From: Aotearoamyces nothofagi
Taxonomy: Eukaryota; Ascomycota; Leotiomycetes; Leotiales; Tympanidaceae
Direction: 5' to 3'
DNA: 64,000 bases
NCBI GenBank assembly: GCA_015345905.1
Contig: JADDTR010000004.1
Location: 1,240,001-1,304,000 of the forward strand
The notes under the pieces are model-generated. The model ran no database searches. It worked only from the letters and a program-made list of their open reading frames with translations, and had not been told where the DNA came from. Both the position numbers and the translations under genes were made by a program. Below are positions 22,839 through 35,048 of this stretch, piece by piece. Each line of letters opens with the position of its first letter. Position 1 is the stretch's first letter.

Positions 22839-25800
22839 CTAGACTTTACTTGCCCGTCTCTCCAGTATCCAATTCCTCTCCCTGTCCTGCACTCCCGTCT
22901 CCCTCTTCCACAATTGCGTGCTCTGAACCTGCATTGCTGCTTCCGCTGCTCTTCTAGCCATTAAGGTTGTCTTGCGCTTCGGAGGAGCAACATGAGCTGT
23001 AGATTCAGCAATGTTTGTCTTTGAGGATGCTGCAGTCCAGAGAGCATTCTTGCTAGAATTAATGCTGTCGGATTGAGTAGGGGGTGTCCATGTCGACGGT
23101 TTTGTGACGCTTTGGAGGGCAATATTCGGGAGATATGAGGTGGAGGTGGATGTGGGCTTGCGGGCAGTGCTGTGCAGCCAATGTCGGCCTACAGGCTTGG
23201 CCGTGTTGCTAGATTGTGAGTGCCAGAGAGTGGTGGATACAAGGGATGTAGGACGGACAGTTGTAAATTTGGATGGCTTCCTTGGAATTGCGGTTGAGTT
23301 GGAGGAGAAGAGAGCCGATTTGGTGTGGGTAGGTTGTTGCGCTGACCATAAGGCCGTCCTGTGTTGAACAGAGGTAGATGGAGCGATGGGGGAAGCGGAC
23401 CACATGTGATTGACTTGTTCTTGTTTCTGAAAAGTAGACTGGAAGTATCCTATGGCTGCTGGGTGGATATCCGTTGTAGCGGAAATCACTGACTTCGAGA
23501 AGAATACAGGATGTGTCAAAGCCGCATCATACTTTGTCGGAGTCATAGCTGATTCTTTTGAACTTGCCTTCATAAACGATCTATCCAACTGTGCTGGTGG
23601 AACAGCGTTCTTAGCTTTCGGGCTCTTCACTTGAGGTCTGCTGGCTGAAATAGCTTCAACGAGTGCTGCGTCCCATTCTGCTGGAGAAACAGCACGGCGC
23701 TGCATAGGTCGAGAAACACTCTTCGTCTCTTGAATTTGAGTCTTTTGAACTACCTTTAATGGCATCCATGTTCTTTTCGACAGTTGTGTCTCAGAAACCG
23801 ATGAATCTGCTTTCGCCTCCCAAAGATCCCGTGATGCCAGAACCTTTGACTGTCTGAGAGGTGCTACATCACGATTTGATGGCTTTCTTATGGGGATCTG
23901 AGACTTGTATTTCTCTGGCTCTAGCTTTTCTAGAAGAACCACTGGCGAAGCTGCTTTTGCTACAGCCGGTGCAGCTTTAGAGTCCAGCCAAGTCGGCAAA
24001 GTAGGTAAAGCTGCAAGGTCTGCAGTTGTCTGAGGAAGGGGTTCCCAGAGGGAAATTGATGATGCTTTTGTGCTAGCAGATGCAACAGAAGAACTGTCTG
24101 AGACTTCAGGGGAAGAGCGTCCTGATGATGACGAGGAATAGATTGAGGGGCTCCTTGGACGAATAGATGACTCTGAGATCCAATGATGGGAGAAAATGCT
24201 TTCTTCGTTGCCGGACCAGAGTTCTTGGGTTGTTAGAGACAGAAGTGGTGATGTGTTTGTACGAGTTCTGTGGGTTATTAAAAGCGCGGCGGGTTTTTCA
24301 TGGCTTGTACGACAGTTACGTGTAGTACCAGGAGTAAAAAGGCCACCTGTTTCAGTTACCAGCTTGAGTTGTCGAGGGGTCCATAGTGTAGCAGTACTGT
24401 TTAATGATTCTTGCGTATTAATCTTTTGTTGATTCCACATACCAGCAGTAGGCTTTTCGATAGTATGTGAAACGCTTGCAATTGCAGTTGTCCACAAGCT
24501 CCTCGACTGGATAGATGGAAGACTTGTGCTCACTTGGCGTGTTTTACGTGTTATTGAAAGTGCAGCTGGAACATTGTGACTTGTGCGATAGTCCCGCACA
24601 ACTCCAGCAGTAAAAAGCCCAGATACATCAGTAGCAAGCTCTAATTGTCGAGGCGTCCATAGGTTAATACTACTTGTTGATGCGGATGCAACCTTCGGAT
24701 AATTGGTCCCTTCTTGAACCCACATTCTCACTGGCTTCTCGTTTTGACGTGAGATAGTTGCAATTGCAGAATTCCACAGACTTTTTGACCTGATCGTTGG
24801 GATTTGTGAGATCCGTTGGTGAGGCCTTGAGACTCTATTATCGGAAGTTTTCTTGAGAGGGACCAAGTTCTCGACATTCTTGGTCATCCATAAGGTTTGA
24901 GGCTTAGTCGATAGTTTATTTTGAAGATTCGATTTGCCTGATCCATTCCATAAACAATAAGTAATTCTATCTGGAACCTTCTGTTCGATTGCCATAGATG
25001 CTACAGGCATTCTAACAGATGATACGGCTGTTGATTCAAGAGGTATTGACTCGTCAGCTTTGCTAGGAACGATGTCCTTTGGTGCTACATATGTTTTAGG
25101 CTGAAGCATAAAGTCGTCTTTCGCAAGAGTTCTTTCGGTACTATCTTCGTCAAAGGTAGGAGGTAATGGAGATTTTGGTGCAAGTGGTTGAATTGGTAAG
25201 AATTTTACCATAGGTGCCCTAGTAGTTGGCACCACTGGAGCGATATCATACTCTTCGTCTGATTCGTCTGATTCGTCATAGTCCTCAATAATTCTTAGTG
25301 GTGGTAAAAGACTACCTCTTGATGGGACATCATTTGAGTTGAGCAAATCTGCAATCTCCCAAAGTGTGCTCTCGTCAAAATCATCATCGCCGTCTAGGTC
25401 AGATTCTTGCTCATAGTCCTCTGGCCGGTATTCATCCTCGTCGTAGTCATTAAAGAATGAAGAAGAATAATCATCCGCCATTGGCTCTAATTGTCGCGAT
25501 TTTGCCTCCAAAGTGGGATTCAAGGCCTGTCCGGGGGCAAGAAATGGCAGTTTAGCCATGGGTGGCTTGTAGACTGCATTGTCTGACGTTTCTCCCCATG
25601 GAAACTGGAAGATCCCTAAAGTCTCCCGCTTGTGTGGCAATGGTGCTGGACTTTCAACTATCGAACTTGTTACGAAGGTTTGTACGATTTTGAGAGCTAG
25701 AGACTTACCAATATCCGGCAACAAAGTAACGCGCTTTGACTTTCTGGGTGGCCTTTGAGTTACTGGACGTATCACGATACTCTTGGGGCGCTTCACTTTG

Positions 25801-28800
25801 GATCCCCACAGGCCAACCAAATCTCGATTGTGACTTGTAGATGCTGGCATTGACCAAAGACCGGAACTAGTTGTCTTTAATGGATGATGAAACTTTTGTG
25901 GCTTTCGTCTAACAGATTTTGCAGCTGCAGGCTCAGGAGAACGATTGCCCGAGACGAAGTTAACTTGGGGGGCAACCCACATTTTGGCTGACGTAGAGAT
26001 AGGAATGGAAGGCTTAGGTTGCCAAAGAGTTCGAGGTTGTACGACAGCCTGAGAGGTGGGCATAACTTCGTCATTATTGATGTCAAGAATTTCTTCATCA
26101 GAATCAGAATCAGATTCAATCTCAGTGCCAGATTCGGTTTCAGAGTCCAAACTATCGGATAGTGTCGGGCTACCTCCCTGTCTCCTTGGAACAGATAGAA
26201 AATTCAGAGACTTCTTACGCAAAAGTGATGGCGCGTTCTCTGCATATTCTATCTGAGCTTGCGCAAGGCGCTGTTGCCAGGCAGTTGCTCTAGAGCTTTC
26301 GGGACTTTGTGTGGATGACGTATCAGACTCCTCTCCCTTATAACTTGAAGGCGTACCACTACTGATACATGATAGTCGAGCCACCAACCGTGGAGTAGCA
26401 CCTGGTGAATCTTCCGACGATGCAACGGAGTACCCTGGTGATAATTCCGCTTTTAAAGATTCGTATAAAGGTACGGATGAAAAGTCAGAATCTGTCGAAT
26501 CACGGTCGACGTTACGGTGCATTTGCATCCAATGACTCTCTTGTTGACCCATTTCCTTCTCTAGGTTGTCAAGAAGTCCGAGACGTGAATCATTACCAAT
26601 GCTGATGTTCTCTGATAGGCCATTTGGAGCATTACGCAGCAATGTGCCAAGAGATTCACGATTTGGGTCCTCGAATTTCTTTAGTTGGGCTTGAATCTCC
26701 ATAATTGCCTTCTCTGGTGCATCCATAGGCTCAGGCTCTGGGTCACGGATGACAACGTTTGTCTTGTTACCAGAACCACCTAATAGTAAAGGTGTGGGTG
26801 GTGGCATTGCCCGCGATCCGAGAGTTTTTCTTCGCTCCGAAAAGGCGGGAATATCGTCACCAATTCGCGTGTGCCAAGGGCGCTCGATATAGAGTGTAGA
26901 AGGACTGGCATCGAAGTAGAATGATTGGCGGTTGCTGTTCGAGTTTGCAGATAACGAGGTTGCATCCTCCGTATCAAGCATCACTGTCATCAAAACATCT
27001 TCCTCATCTTCCTTCTGGGGCGTATGATTCTCTACGTCTAACGGTGAATCGGGCAGTCCTCTCGAATTGGCAACTTGAGCGTCTACCGGTTTCCGACTCG
27101 GCAGGTCCAATTCACGAGCATTCTGTTGCGCAGTAGCTAAATCAAATGCAGGAATAGGTGAGTGGATTGACTCCCACGCAACGGTTGAGGTGTCATTAAA
27201 ATCTTCTCCAGTTGAGCTCGTTTCCGTGAAGGCAGATTTTGGCATGTGGGAATGAATGGTTGATTTGGGCACACTAGTAATATCGGAGGCAAACTCTGGG
27301 TTCCATTTGGCTTTCTCGTTTTCTGCAAGGCTCAAGTAAGTGTTGGGGCTGAAGAGATATGTGTCTTGTACATTGGCCCGAGGCTTATCCGAAGACGTGG
27401 CATGCTGGGTTATTTGCTCAACAGATGCAATTGTCGTTCTCTTAGAGGCCCTCCGACTGTGTACCTCCTCTTCAGAAGCTATTTGATCCATAAAATCACG
27501 CGCTACTATACCAGAAGGTATACGCGGTATTGATGGTACAGATGATCTCCGACTACTGATCTGCCGCGTTCCTGGTGGCGCTGGAAATAGCAACGACATC
27601 TTTTCATCTACCGTCATGCTTCTAGTATCATTCGGTAGTAGTCTTTGAAGTTTGGAGGCACTAGTTGGAGGCATTGGCAGCGGGGGTAGAGCGGTAGGGC
27701 TCCCCGAATCAGCCTGCAGCATTGATTTCCTTGCTGAGACTGATGAACCAGATTTGCTTCGTTTATGATGTCTAGGTGATGTCTCGCTCGGAAACAGGAC
27801 TCGATCTGCTTCGCTGTCTCTCTTATATGGCCTTGGCCGATTCAGAACAGAAGTCAAAGGAGGCACAGAGCCTTGATTTCCAGACTCATAGGGCCTGCCT
27901 CCTGCTGCAATATTAGGAGCTCCCTTAATGATCGCCCTCACCATACTCGGATTATCGTAAACGATGTCGTTGACAAGCATTACTGTTTGCTGATCAGGAA
28001 TCGGCTGATATGCCTTTAACTTGGGGTTCGATGGAAGCCCTCCTCTACTTGGATTTCTTTGGAGTGAGAGCTTTCCAAAATTAGGCTTTTCCGGATCAAA
28101 GTTACCGGTCTGACGAGGAGATCGTCTCCTAATCTCGTCGTGTCCCGGAGAGAGTGATGCTGAAGTAGAGCTCGCGCTAGCATTAACGGATAATCCAGAA
28201 TTCTCAGAAGTCGTATCATTGGTGGTGGAAGTTGACGGGTTCTTCACATGATAGGCGCTTGGTGCCTCTTTCCGCTTGATACTGATGCCTTTTTTCAAGC
28301 CTTCCGCAGGAGTCGTCACAGGCGGTTTGGGAGCTGGTCGGTTTGCAACAAGCTGTCTACCAGCTGCAACTTGTCGTCGCTCGCGTTCATTCTCTGCAGC
28401 AGTAGCCAAATCAACTGTTCTCATCCGAGCAAATGGTCCGTCGGATGATGGGTCTGGATCAGCCATGATCGGCTTTGAAATTCCAAGTTTACGCACACTA
28501 AGCTGCGTAGGCTGCTTTTGACGTCCGAAAAGTTCCCTCTTTTTTGGCTGCTCCAGACCTGGCATCTGCTCTACAGATCGACTAGTCTGAGCGGCCATGG
28601 CAGTCCCAAAAATAGCACTTGAGCTACGATTGAAAATTTTCGATCCAGATCCACCGGCATTTTCAATCTCTGTCGTCCGCGTGATAGAATTGCCCATCTT
28701 GGAGTACTTTTCATCATTGCTCATGGTCCCCTGGAAGACTATTGTTGGTGAATCGTGAGGGGTATTTGATGGGTTGACGACAAAAAGGTTGCCACTATTC

Positions 28801-29812
28801 GCATATCTGTGAGTTACTGATGGCGAACCATTACTCTCATCGAAGGTGCCTAATGATCGAGACAGTGGAGCCACAAAAGGCGACCTTGCCTCGGGGGTAC
28901 CCCTGTCCTCTTCTCTTGCCAATACTAGTACTCCTGGATATGAAGCGACAATGGCTATTGCGGGTTAGCATTCTGAGTCCGGTAGAATCGACAACATGGT
29001 TGAGCACTCACACACTAGAATCATTAAACCGGTAGCTGGGAGAGCCGTCCGAAGAACTAAGATGATAGATTCCAGACCAATGAGCATAGCAACGCTAGAC
29101 TAGAACTGGGTGTCAGCACAGCCAAGTAGATAATTTTAATAATGCAGCTAGAACGTACCCCAGTCCATAAAAAGAATCCTACAATACACAGCATGAGAGC
29201 TTTACTATGCCGCTGGTTTGCATTCGAACGTGGTCCTTTAACATCTTTCAGCAACCCTAATGTGAGCAACCTGATAGCCACAATACTAATGATGATAGCG
29301 TCAAGAGCTATGACGGCGATTGCTACTGGCAGTAGCTGTGAAGTCGATATGCATACTGGTGCGATTTGTGTCCGTGTAAACCCAACAAAGATGCTGCCTG
29401 CCACAGCTCTAAGACCTATCAAGAGCCCCAGGCCGTATCGTTCAACCGGAGACTTTGTGACATGAGCCACGGACCATAGCAGAAAACCTCCGATTGCAAC
29501 TCTTGCTCCTTGATCCAATGTTGTCGATAGGAAAATCGTGACTTTGCAGATATTTGGAGGGACCATAAAATTAAGAAAGTCGAGTTGCGCCCATATGGTG
29601 GCTGACAAAAGAAATAACGCGAGGACCAGCCTCGGCCGGTCTTTAAAGATTGTTGAGAAATGGCCTTTGATGTATAGTTGTGATGCACCCATTGCACCCT
29701 GGAAAAGAATTCCTCTAGAGGCGGCATTAGTACTTCAGAGGAGTATTTTGCTCCAGATCACTAACAAGGTAAACGCAGCTGGCAGTGTCATGAAGAGATT
29801 AGGGTCGGCCAT
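22839..29812 (-). CDS. Giant conserved fungal membrane protein with disordered LW-motif tail
   Basis: Four exons (29812-29766, 29714-29159, 29099-29012, 28954-22839) joined by 51-, 59- and 57-nt introns give 2268 residues. The first 260 form a polytopic membrane domain (VLALFLLSATIWAQ, AVAGSIFVGF, ALMLCIVGFFLWTG, SIILVLRTALPATGLMILVS). The rest is Ser/Pro/Thr-rich and predicted disordered, with acidic patches (DEDEYRPEDYEQESD region near 25400). Its second half carries about 21 Leu-Trp or Met-Trp motifs, as in STLWEIADLLNS, SLWNSAIA and TLWTPRQL, including two copies of a 40-residue unit beginning LWTPRQLxL. I recognise this as a conserved filamentous-fungal architecture but know no function. 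The first intron is a multiple of three and contains an in-frame TGA, so only the spliced form is full length. The 5' exon is the least certain part; without it translation could begin at Met 29692. Confidence 0.8.
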
Positions 29813-31634
29813 GGTGAACGGTATTAAAGATAAAGAAGAAACGAAGCATAAAGAGACCCAATCTATGGGCTAGATAAGAATGTAGGGTGGCCAGGAAGCA
29901 TCGCGGTCATCAAGTCTCTACTTGATTCCGTGGTGAGCGCCAGCAACATGCAACCATCGATGCTCACGAAGGACGAAGTAAAGCATCGGTCAACAGAGAC
30001 AATAGGAAAGAGGCCGGAAGAGAGGGCAGCGCGGACCAGGCCTTCTCGTCTGCAGTCGATCGGCCAAGGGAGAGTCCTGACACAGAGGACCACATCAAAC
30101 GTCAACAGAGTGCCAGGACAAAGCTTGGCCTCCCCAGCTTGGGCGGTGCGGCAGAGCGAGGGCGAGATGGAACAGCACGTCAAACCTGGCCAGCTCTGCA
30201 TTGACAGCCGCGCAGGCTCCAGACGCACGCGAGCATCCGGAGGGATGCTGATTGGCTCACCAGGGTCGGTTGTGGCCGATGTGGTCGCCGGCGACTCTGT
30301 GCGCTTGCTGGGTGCGTTTCGCCTCAAACCGGCCGAGTTTCAGGATGCGGCCGGAGAGGCGTCGCTGCTGGTCAGAGCAGCCAGAGGATGTGCAAGTATT
30401 GTGTTGTACTGTACTGTACAATACAAGTCAAGCACCCCGACGTGACTGAGCTGCAGAGAGATAAACTCTGTTCTCTGCATGCACGGAGTCGCCATGTTTA
30501 CTTTGCTAAGTTATGGTGAAGTGGCTGGGGATTCTGCCATCATGTAAGAAGCTTATTCGTACTCCGTCGCATCTCGTAGCAGCTGGAGTCGTGCACTCAG
30601 ACATCGGTTTCAGATCCTTAGGCAGCCAGATCAGGTGTTGCTGCTTCTCGAGCAAAGCGTCACCACGAATTATATTAATTACTGTATATTTATTACTGTC
30701 GTTGTTTTGTCGATTACTTCACGTCAATCCCCATCGATTCCCACGTCGAGCGTCGTCCATGTATAAGCCAGGCACGTGACCGTTCGCCGCCTTTCCCCTC
30801 ATCCTTTCATTTCACCTCACTCATCCTCACCACACTCGCCCATATTTTATCACTCCTTCGCCTCAGTTCAGCTCTGCTCAAAGCGCCAAACAGGTACCTC
30901 GTTGCCAGAATAGGTCCCTAAAGTGGTATATCTTAATGCACTCCAGGATGATGGATGAGTTTTATTTGTTTTATAAGCAAAGGTATTTTACATGCAATAT
31001 TGCAATGATATGTTCAATTTAATAATTAAAGCTTAGACTTTCAATTAGACAAAGTCTAAATCGTCCTCGAATCGGATTCTCCTCCTCTCATAGTTATTTT
31101 ATCGCGAGGATGAGCACCGGAGTCGCGACGTGAGATTCGGGTGCATTTACGACGCCTTACAGAAGCAAAGGCAGAGCAGAGAACCGGTGAAACGAAGCTA
31201 CGTACATTCGAGAATCGCATGTTTCACTCGTCATTAACCATCATTTGTTCGTTCAGCAGGCGGCATTTTCATTCCGTCAGCCAGCTACTGTGTACAGCCG
31301 CCATGAAATAAAAAAAAGATGCCGAGAAGGCATCGGGAACCCGATACTAGACACAGCGCTATCCCGAAAAAACGCGGGGGAAAAGGTCAAGACTAAGAAA
31401 AGGCGGGATTATGACTAACAGCTTCCCCGGCCCTTCTCTGGGCACCATCACCCCGATCTCGCGCTTCTATAATCCTTCTTTTCTGTATAGACATTACATT
31501 TATAATCCTCCTTTTCTGTATAAACATTCCTGCTCGAGCACATATGTTTTCGTTCGTGGATATCTCTATCTGCCAGTCTTGAGGGTGCCGGCGTTGCAGT
31601 ACCGGGCTCGAGAGTCTGGGTTTTTTGGGGTGTG
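29813..31634. promoter_or_regulatory. Divergent intergenic region, 1.8 kb
   Basis: It separates the giant membrane protein (left, minus) from the MFS carrier (right, plus) and should hold both promoters. Overlapping frames on both strands at 29863-30445 mirror each other and show no family. A C/T-rich run at 30780-30850 resembles a fungal core promoter but no gene follows it. An imperfect inverted repeat, GTATTGT...ACAATAC, lies near 30395-30425. Confidence 0.45.
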
Positions 31635-33180
31635 ATGACTGCTGCGCTCGCAACCGAGAACGATGATCTGGGTGGACAGCATCGGAGGGGCCAAGAAGAG
31701 ACTTCTGCGCCTCCTAAGAACTCGGAGAAGACGTCTACTCATGGCGATGCTGAGCAAGCGCCGCACGAAGCAAAAACGGTCGATGTTCCGCCTGATGGCG
31801 GTTATGGCTGGGTCTGCGTCGCCTGCTGCTTCTTGATTAATGCGCATACCTGGGGAATCAACAGCGCAAGTCCAATACTGCTACCCCTTTCTGAACTCTG
31901 CTAACCCTCGCCAGTCGTACGGTGTCTTTCTCGCCCATTACCTGTCCACAGATTTCTACCCAGGCGCCACGGATCTTGATTTCGCATTCATAGGCGGCCT
32001 GTCGATATCCATGTCGCAGGTCGTCGCTCCTTTCGCAACCATCATCACGAGAAAGTACGGCACGAGGGCAACCCTTCTGACCGGCATTGTCCTCCAGACC
32101 GCTGCTCTACTTGGAGCATCATGGACGACGCAGACTTGGCAGCTGTTCCTTAGCCAAGGACTTTGCTTCGGCTTCGGGATGGGCTTTCAATTCACTGCCA
32201 CCGTCGGCATCATTCCCCAGTGGTTCGGCCGACGCCGCTCCCTCGCCAACGGCATCGGAGCTGGAGGCTCTGGCCTCGGTGGTCTCGTCTACTCGCTCGC
32301 CACCAACGCCATGATCCAGAGCGTCGGCATCGGCTGGGCCTTCCGCGTCCTGGCCGTGGTCTCCTGCGCCGTCAACTGCGTCTGCGCCGTCTTCATCCGG
32401 GACCGCAACAAGCAGCTCAGCGTCGTGCAGATCGCGCTGGATTTCAGGCTCTTGAGGCGTGCCGAGTTCATCCTCACGCTGGGCTGGGGCTGCTTCAGCA
32501 TGCTTGGCTACGTCGTGCTTCTCTTCTCCCTCCCGTCGTACGCCACGAGCATCGGCCTCACATCCAAGCAAGGCTCCATCGTCGGCGCCATCCTCAACCT
32601 CGGCCAGGGCATCGGGCGGCCGGTCGTCGGCTACTACAGCGACCGTCTCGGCAGGATCAACACGGCTCTCCTGGCGACCTTCGTGACCGCCATCTTCTGC
32701 TTCGCGATCTGGATCAACGCCAGCAGCTACGGCGTGCTGCTCTTCTTCGCCCTCGTCGGCGGCATGCTCTGCGGCACCTTCTGGACCACCGTCGCGCCCG
32801 TCAGCGCCGAGGTGGTCGGCCTCCAGATCCTGCCCACGGCCCTCTCCATCTTCTGGCCCTCCCTCGTCGTCCCCAGCACCTTCGCCGAGGCCGTCGCCCT
32901 GAAGCTCCGCACCGCCGCCGGCCGCACCTTCCTCCGCGCCCAGATCTTCACCGGCTTCATGTTCCTCGCCGCCGCCCTCTGCCTCTGCTTCGTCCGGGCC
33001 TGGAAGATCGCCGAGCTGGAGGCGGCCGGCGACCGCGGCCCCGCCAAGAGGGAGGAGGAGATCCGGGACGATGATGCGGTGCCCAGAATGCCGCCCGTGG
33101 CGAGGACGGTTAGCGTTGCGGCGAGCGTCAGGAGTAAGGCGAAGGCTGCGAGGGGCTTGTGGGCGCTGAAGCGCGTGTGA
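31635..33180 (+). CDS. MFS carrier, monocarboxylate transporter (MCT) type
   Basis: Exons 31635-31865 and 31915-33180 give 498 residues. The N-terminus is a soluble tail of about 55 residues followed by the MCT hallmark DGGYGWVCVACCF. Twelve hydrophobic segments follow, with the MFS loop motifs SDRLGRIN and GRPVVGYYSDRLG in the second half and FGRRRSLANGIGAGGSGLGG in the first. It should sit in the plasma or an organelle membrane and move a small carboxylate or related solute; fungal members also serve secondary metabolite clusters, so the substrate is open. The 49-nt intron begins with GCAAGT, the consensus of GC-AG introns, and has a TGCTAAC branch site; the join WGINS-SYGVF fits the family. 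Third codon positions are strongly G/C-biased after 32150. A long minus-strand frame over the gene is a shadow of this bias. Confidence 0.9.
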
Positions 33181-33486
33181 TGCTGTTTTGTATATAGGCT
33201 GGGCTGCGGGCATGGCTGGAGCATTTGCATCTGCACGTCATTCACAATAAAGGTATATAGTCATCCAGGGTATCGTATCTACCGTCATTTCCGAATAAGA
33301 GACTTTTGCAGTTCTGCATATTACTATCCCCATCCCACAGACCATCAGTACCATGCTCACCCATTCCCAAAGCCGTGATTATTCCCACATCCATCAGCTC
33401 CCATCTCTCCCCTCCCCAGAAAGACGATATCCAAATCCCACCAGCCCCCCAACCCCCCCCCCCCCCCCGCACGCTCCTTCCCCAAA
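33181..33486. other. Convergent 3' interval with poly-C tract
   Basis: Between the converging carrier and HD-protein genes. A run of about 18 C, broken once, lies at 33451-33470. Otherwise nothing. Confidence 0.5.
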
Positions 33487-35048
33487 CTAGTCCCACTCCT
33501 CCATCAAGCTGTTCCCCAAGACGCCGTTGGGGAAGTCCTCCTCGCCGAGGTGCGTCGTGTGGGCCCACGGCTTCAGCCCGTTCTCGCGGCGGATGGTGGC
33601 GGCGAAGCAGCTCGACCATTTCTGGCGCGGGTAGTGCTGGACGACGTCCTCGATGGTGGACCGGTGCACGAGAGTAGGGTTGGAGCCGATGTTGTCTGCG
33701 GGTGCGCGGGAGGGGGGGTTAGTGCGGTTGTGGGAGGGGTGGGGTCTGGGCTGGGTTCGTGGTTGGAGTGTGTGTTGGGGGGCAGAAGAAGAGGACGTGG
33801 CAACAGGAGAAGAGAAAAGACGCACCGAAAATCGTAGCCAGCTGTATCAACGCGCCAACAGTGGTCAACGTCCCCGTGTCGCCCAGATCCTGATGTCTGA
33901 TGATAGCCTCAGCCACGCTCTCGGCCTGTGCCTTTTCCGCGCCTTCTTTCGTCAGGACGTCGAGGGCGATGAGGCCGCCGTAGAACCTAGACGGGTTCGT
34001 GCTCGTTAGCCGCGGCGTGCGAGATAGGGGAAGAGAAAATAGAGGAAAGGAAAAGGAGAAGGGAAATGGAGGAGATGTCGCGGGGGGGGGTGACTGAGCG
34101 AAGGGGTGGCTTCTCCAGATGGTGATGAGTCTGCACAATGGGATAGGAAGGCTGCGAAAAAGGAAAGGAAATTCCCAAAAGACCAGAGATCATAAGCCAT
34201 GCCCCCAGAAAGATGAAGAAAGAATATGAAGAAAGAAACTGCCAAAACACAGCCAGAGAAACCCCCTCCCCCCCCCCCCCCAATCCCAGGACCCAAAAAA
34301 CAATACATACTCGAAACTCAGTCTCGTCCCCTCCATATTCTTCTCCGTCGTGCCGATGTCGTGCAGCAGGCAGGTCAGGAAATACGTCTCCTCGAGCAGC
34401 GGCCCGCCCGCTTCGAGCCATTCGGGGAACGAGTTGCGTGCTATTGCGATTCCTATTTCGGGGGGGACAGGGAACGCGTTAGTGAGGTGAGTGTTTGCGG
34501 GGGGTTTGGGGTTGAGATGCCAGGTTGCTAGTTCAGGTTTCCTCCTCTTGCGGGCCTGCTACGGCTTGGGTTTGGGGGAAGATGTGATGGATGGCCTTGG
34601 AGGCGCTCCTCTGATTTTCATCATCGTCGTCTCTTTCTTCTTCCCTCCTTTTAAGTTTTGCGCTCCTTCTCCCCACCCCCCCCCTCTTCCATATCCACCA
34701 CCTCCCGTCCCAAACCTCCCAAGTTTCCAGACCCCAAGAAAAACACCCCAGAAAGACAAAACTCAAAAAAGAGAGGCCCTGAGACTCACCATAAAACCAA
34801 GCCCTCAAGCTGTGCCTAAACGTCCTCTCCTCCAGCTCGGCCCTCGCAAACTCCAACACGCTCCTCGCAAGGCGCGAGTCCGGGATCCCTATCTCCGCCA
34901 CCGTCATGGGCGGCGCGTCTCTGATCTCTCTACGCGTCGAGAGCAGCCGGTCGACGGAGCGCGGGAGCGCCGTCCAGCCGTAGATTGCTGTTGTTGTTGC
35001 TGCCGCTGCTGCTGCTGCGTCGCTTGCTGCGTCAGTAGCTGTGGACAT
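33487..35048 (-). CDS. HD-domain protein, cyanamide hydratase-like
   Basis: Four exons (35048-34790, 34452-34311, 33986-33826, 33695-33487) give 256 residues, the normal length for this family. Metal ligands of the HD fold are visible: His79 in RTFRHSLR, His117-Asp118 in CLLHDIGTTEKNM, His165 in IIRHQDLG, and Asp188 in ATIFDNIGSN. The YGGLIALDVL and GLKPWAHTT segments are typical of fungal cyanamide hydratases and yeast Ddi2/Ddi3, which hydrate cyanamide to urea. The enzyme is expected in the cytosol. The Ala/Thr-rich first 20 residues are probably unstructured. Introns of 337 and 324 nt are much longer than any other in the window and are filled with homopurine, homopyrimidine and poly-C runs; the third is 130 nt. 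No cluster partners are obvious, though a carrier gene converges on it. Confidence 0.9.

Noticed and set aside
29863-30445. Mirror-image frames of 154 and 171 codons on opposite strands
   Set aside because: Both cannot be real and neither shows a family; the region is the divergent promoter of two real genes.
32119-33213. 364-codon minus-strand frame over the MFS carrier
   Set aside because: Same bias effect; highly Glu/Asp/Gly-rich and without structure, while the plus strand encodes a clear transporter.
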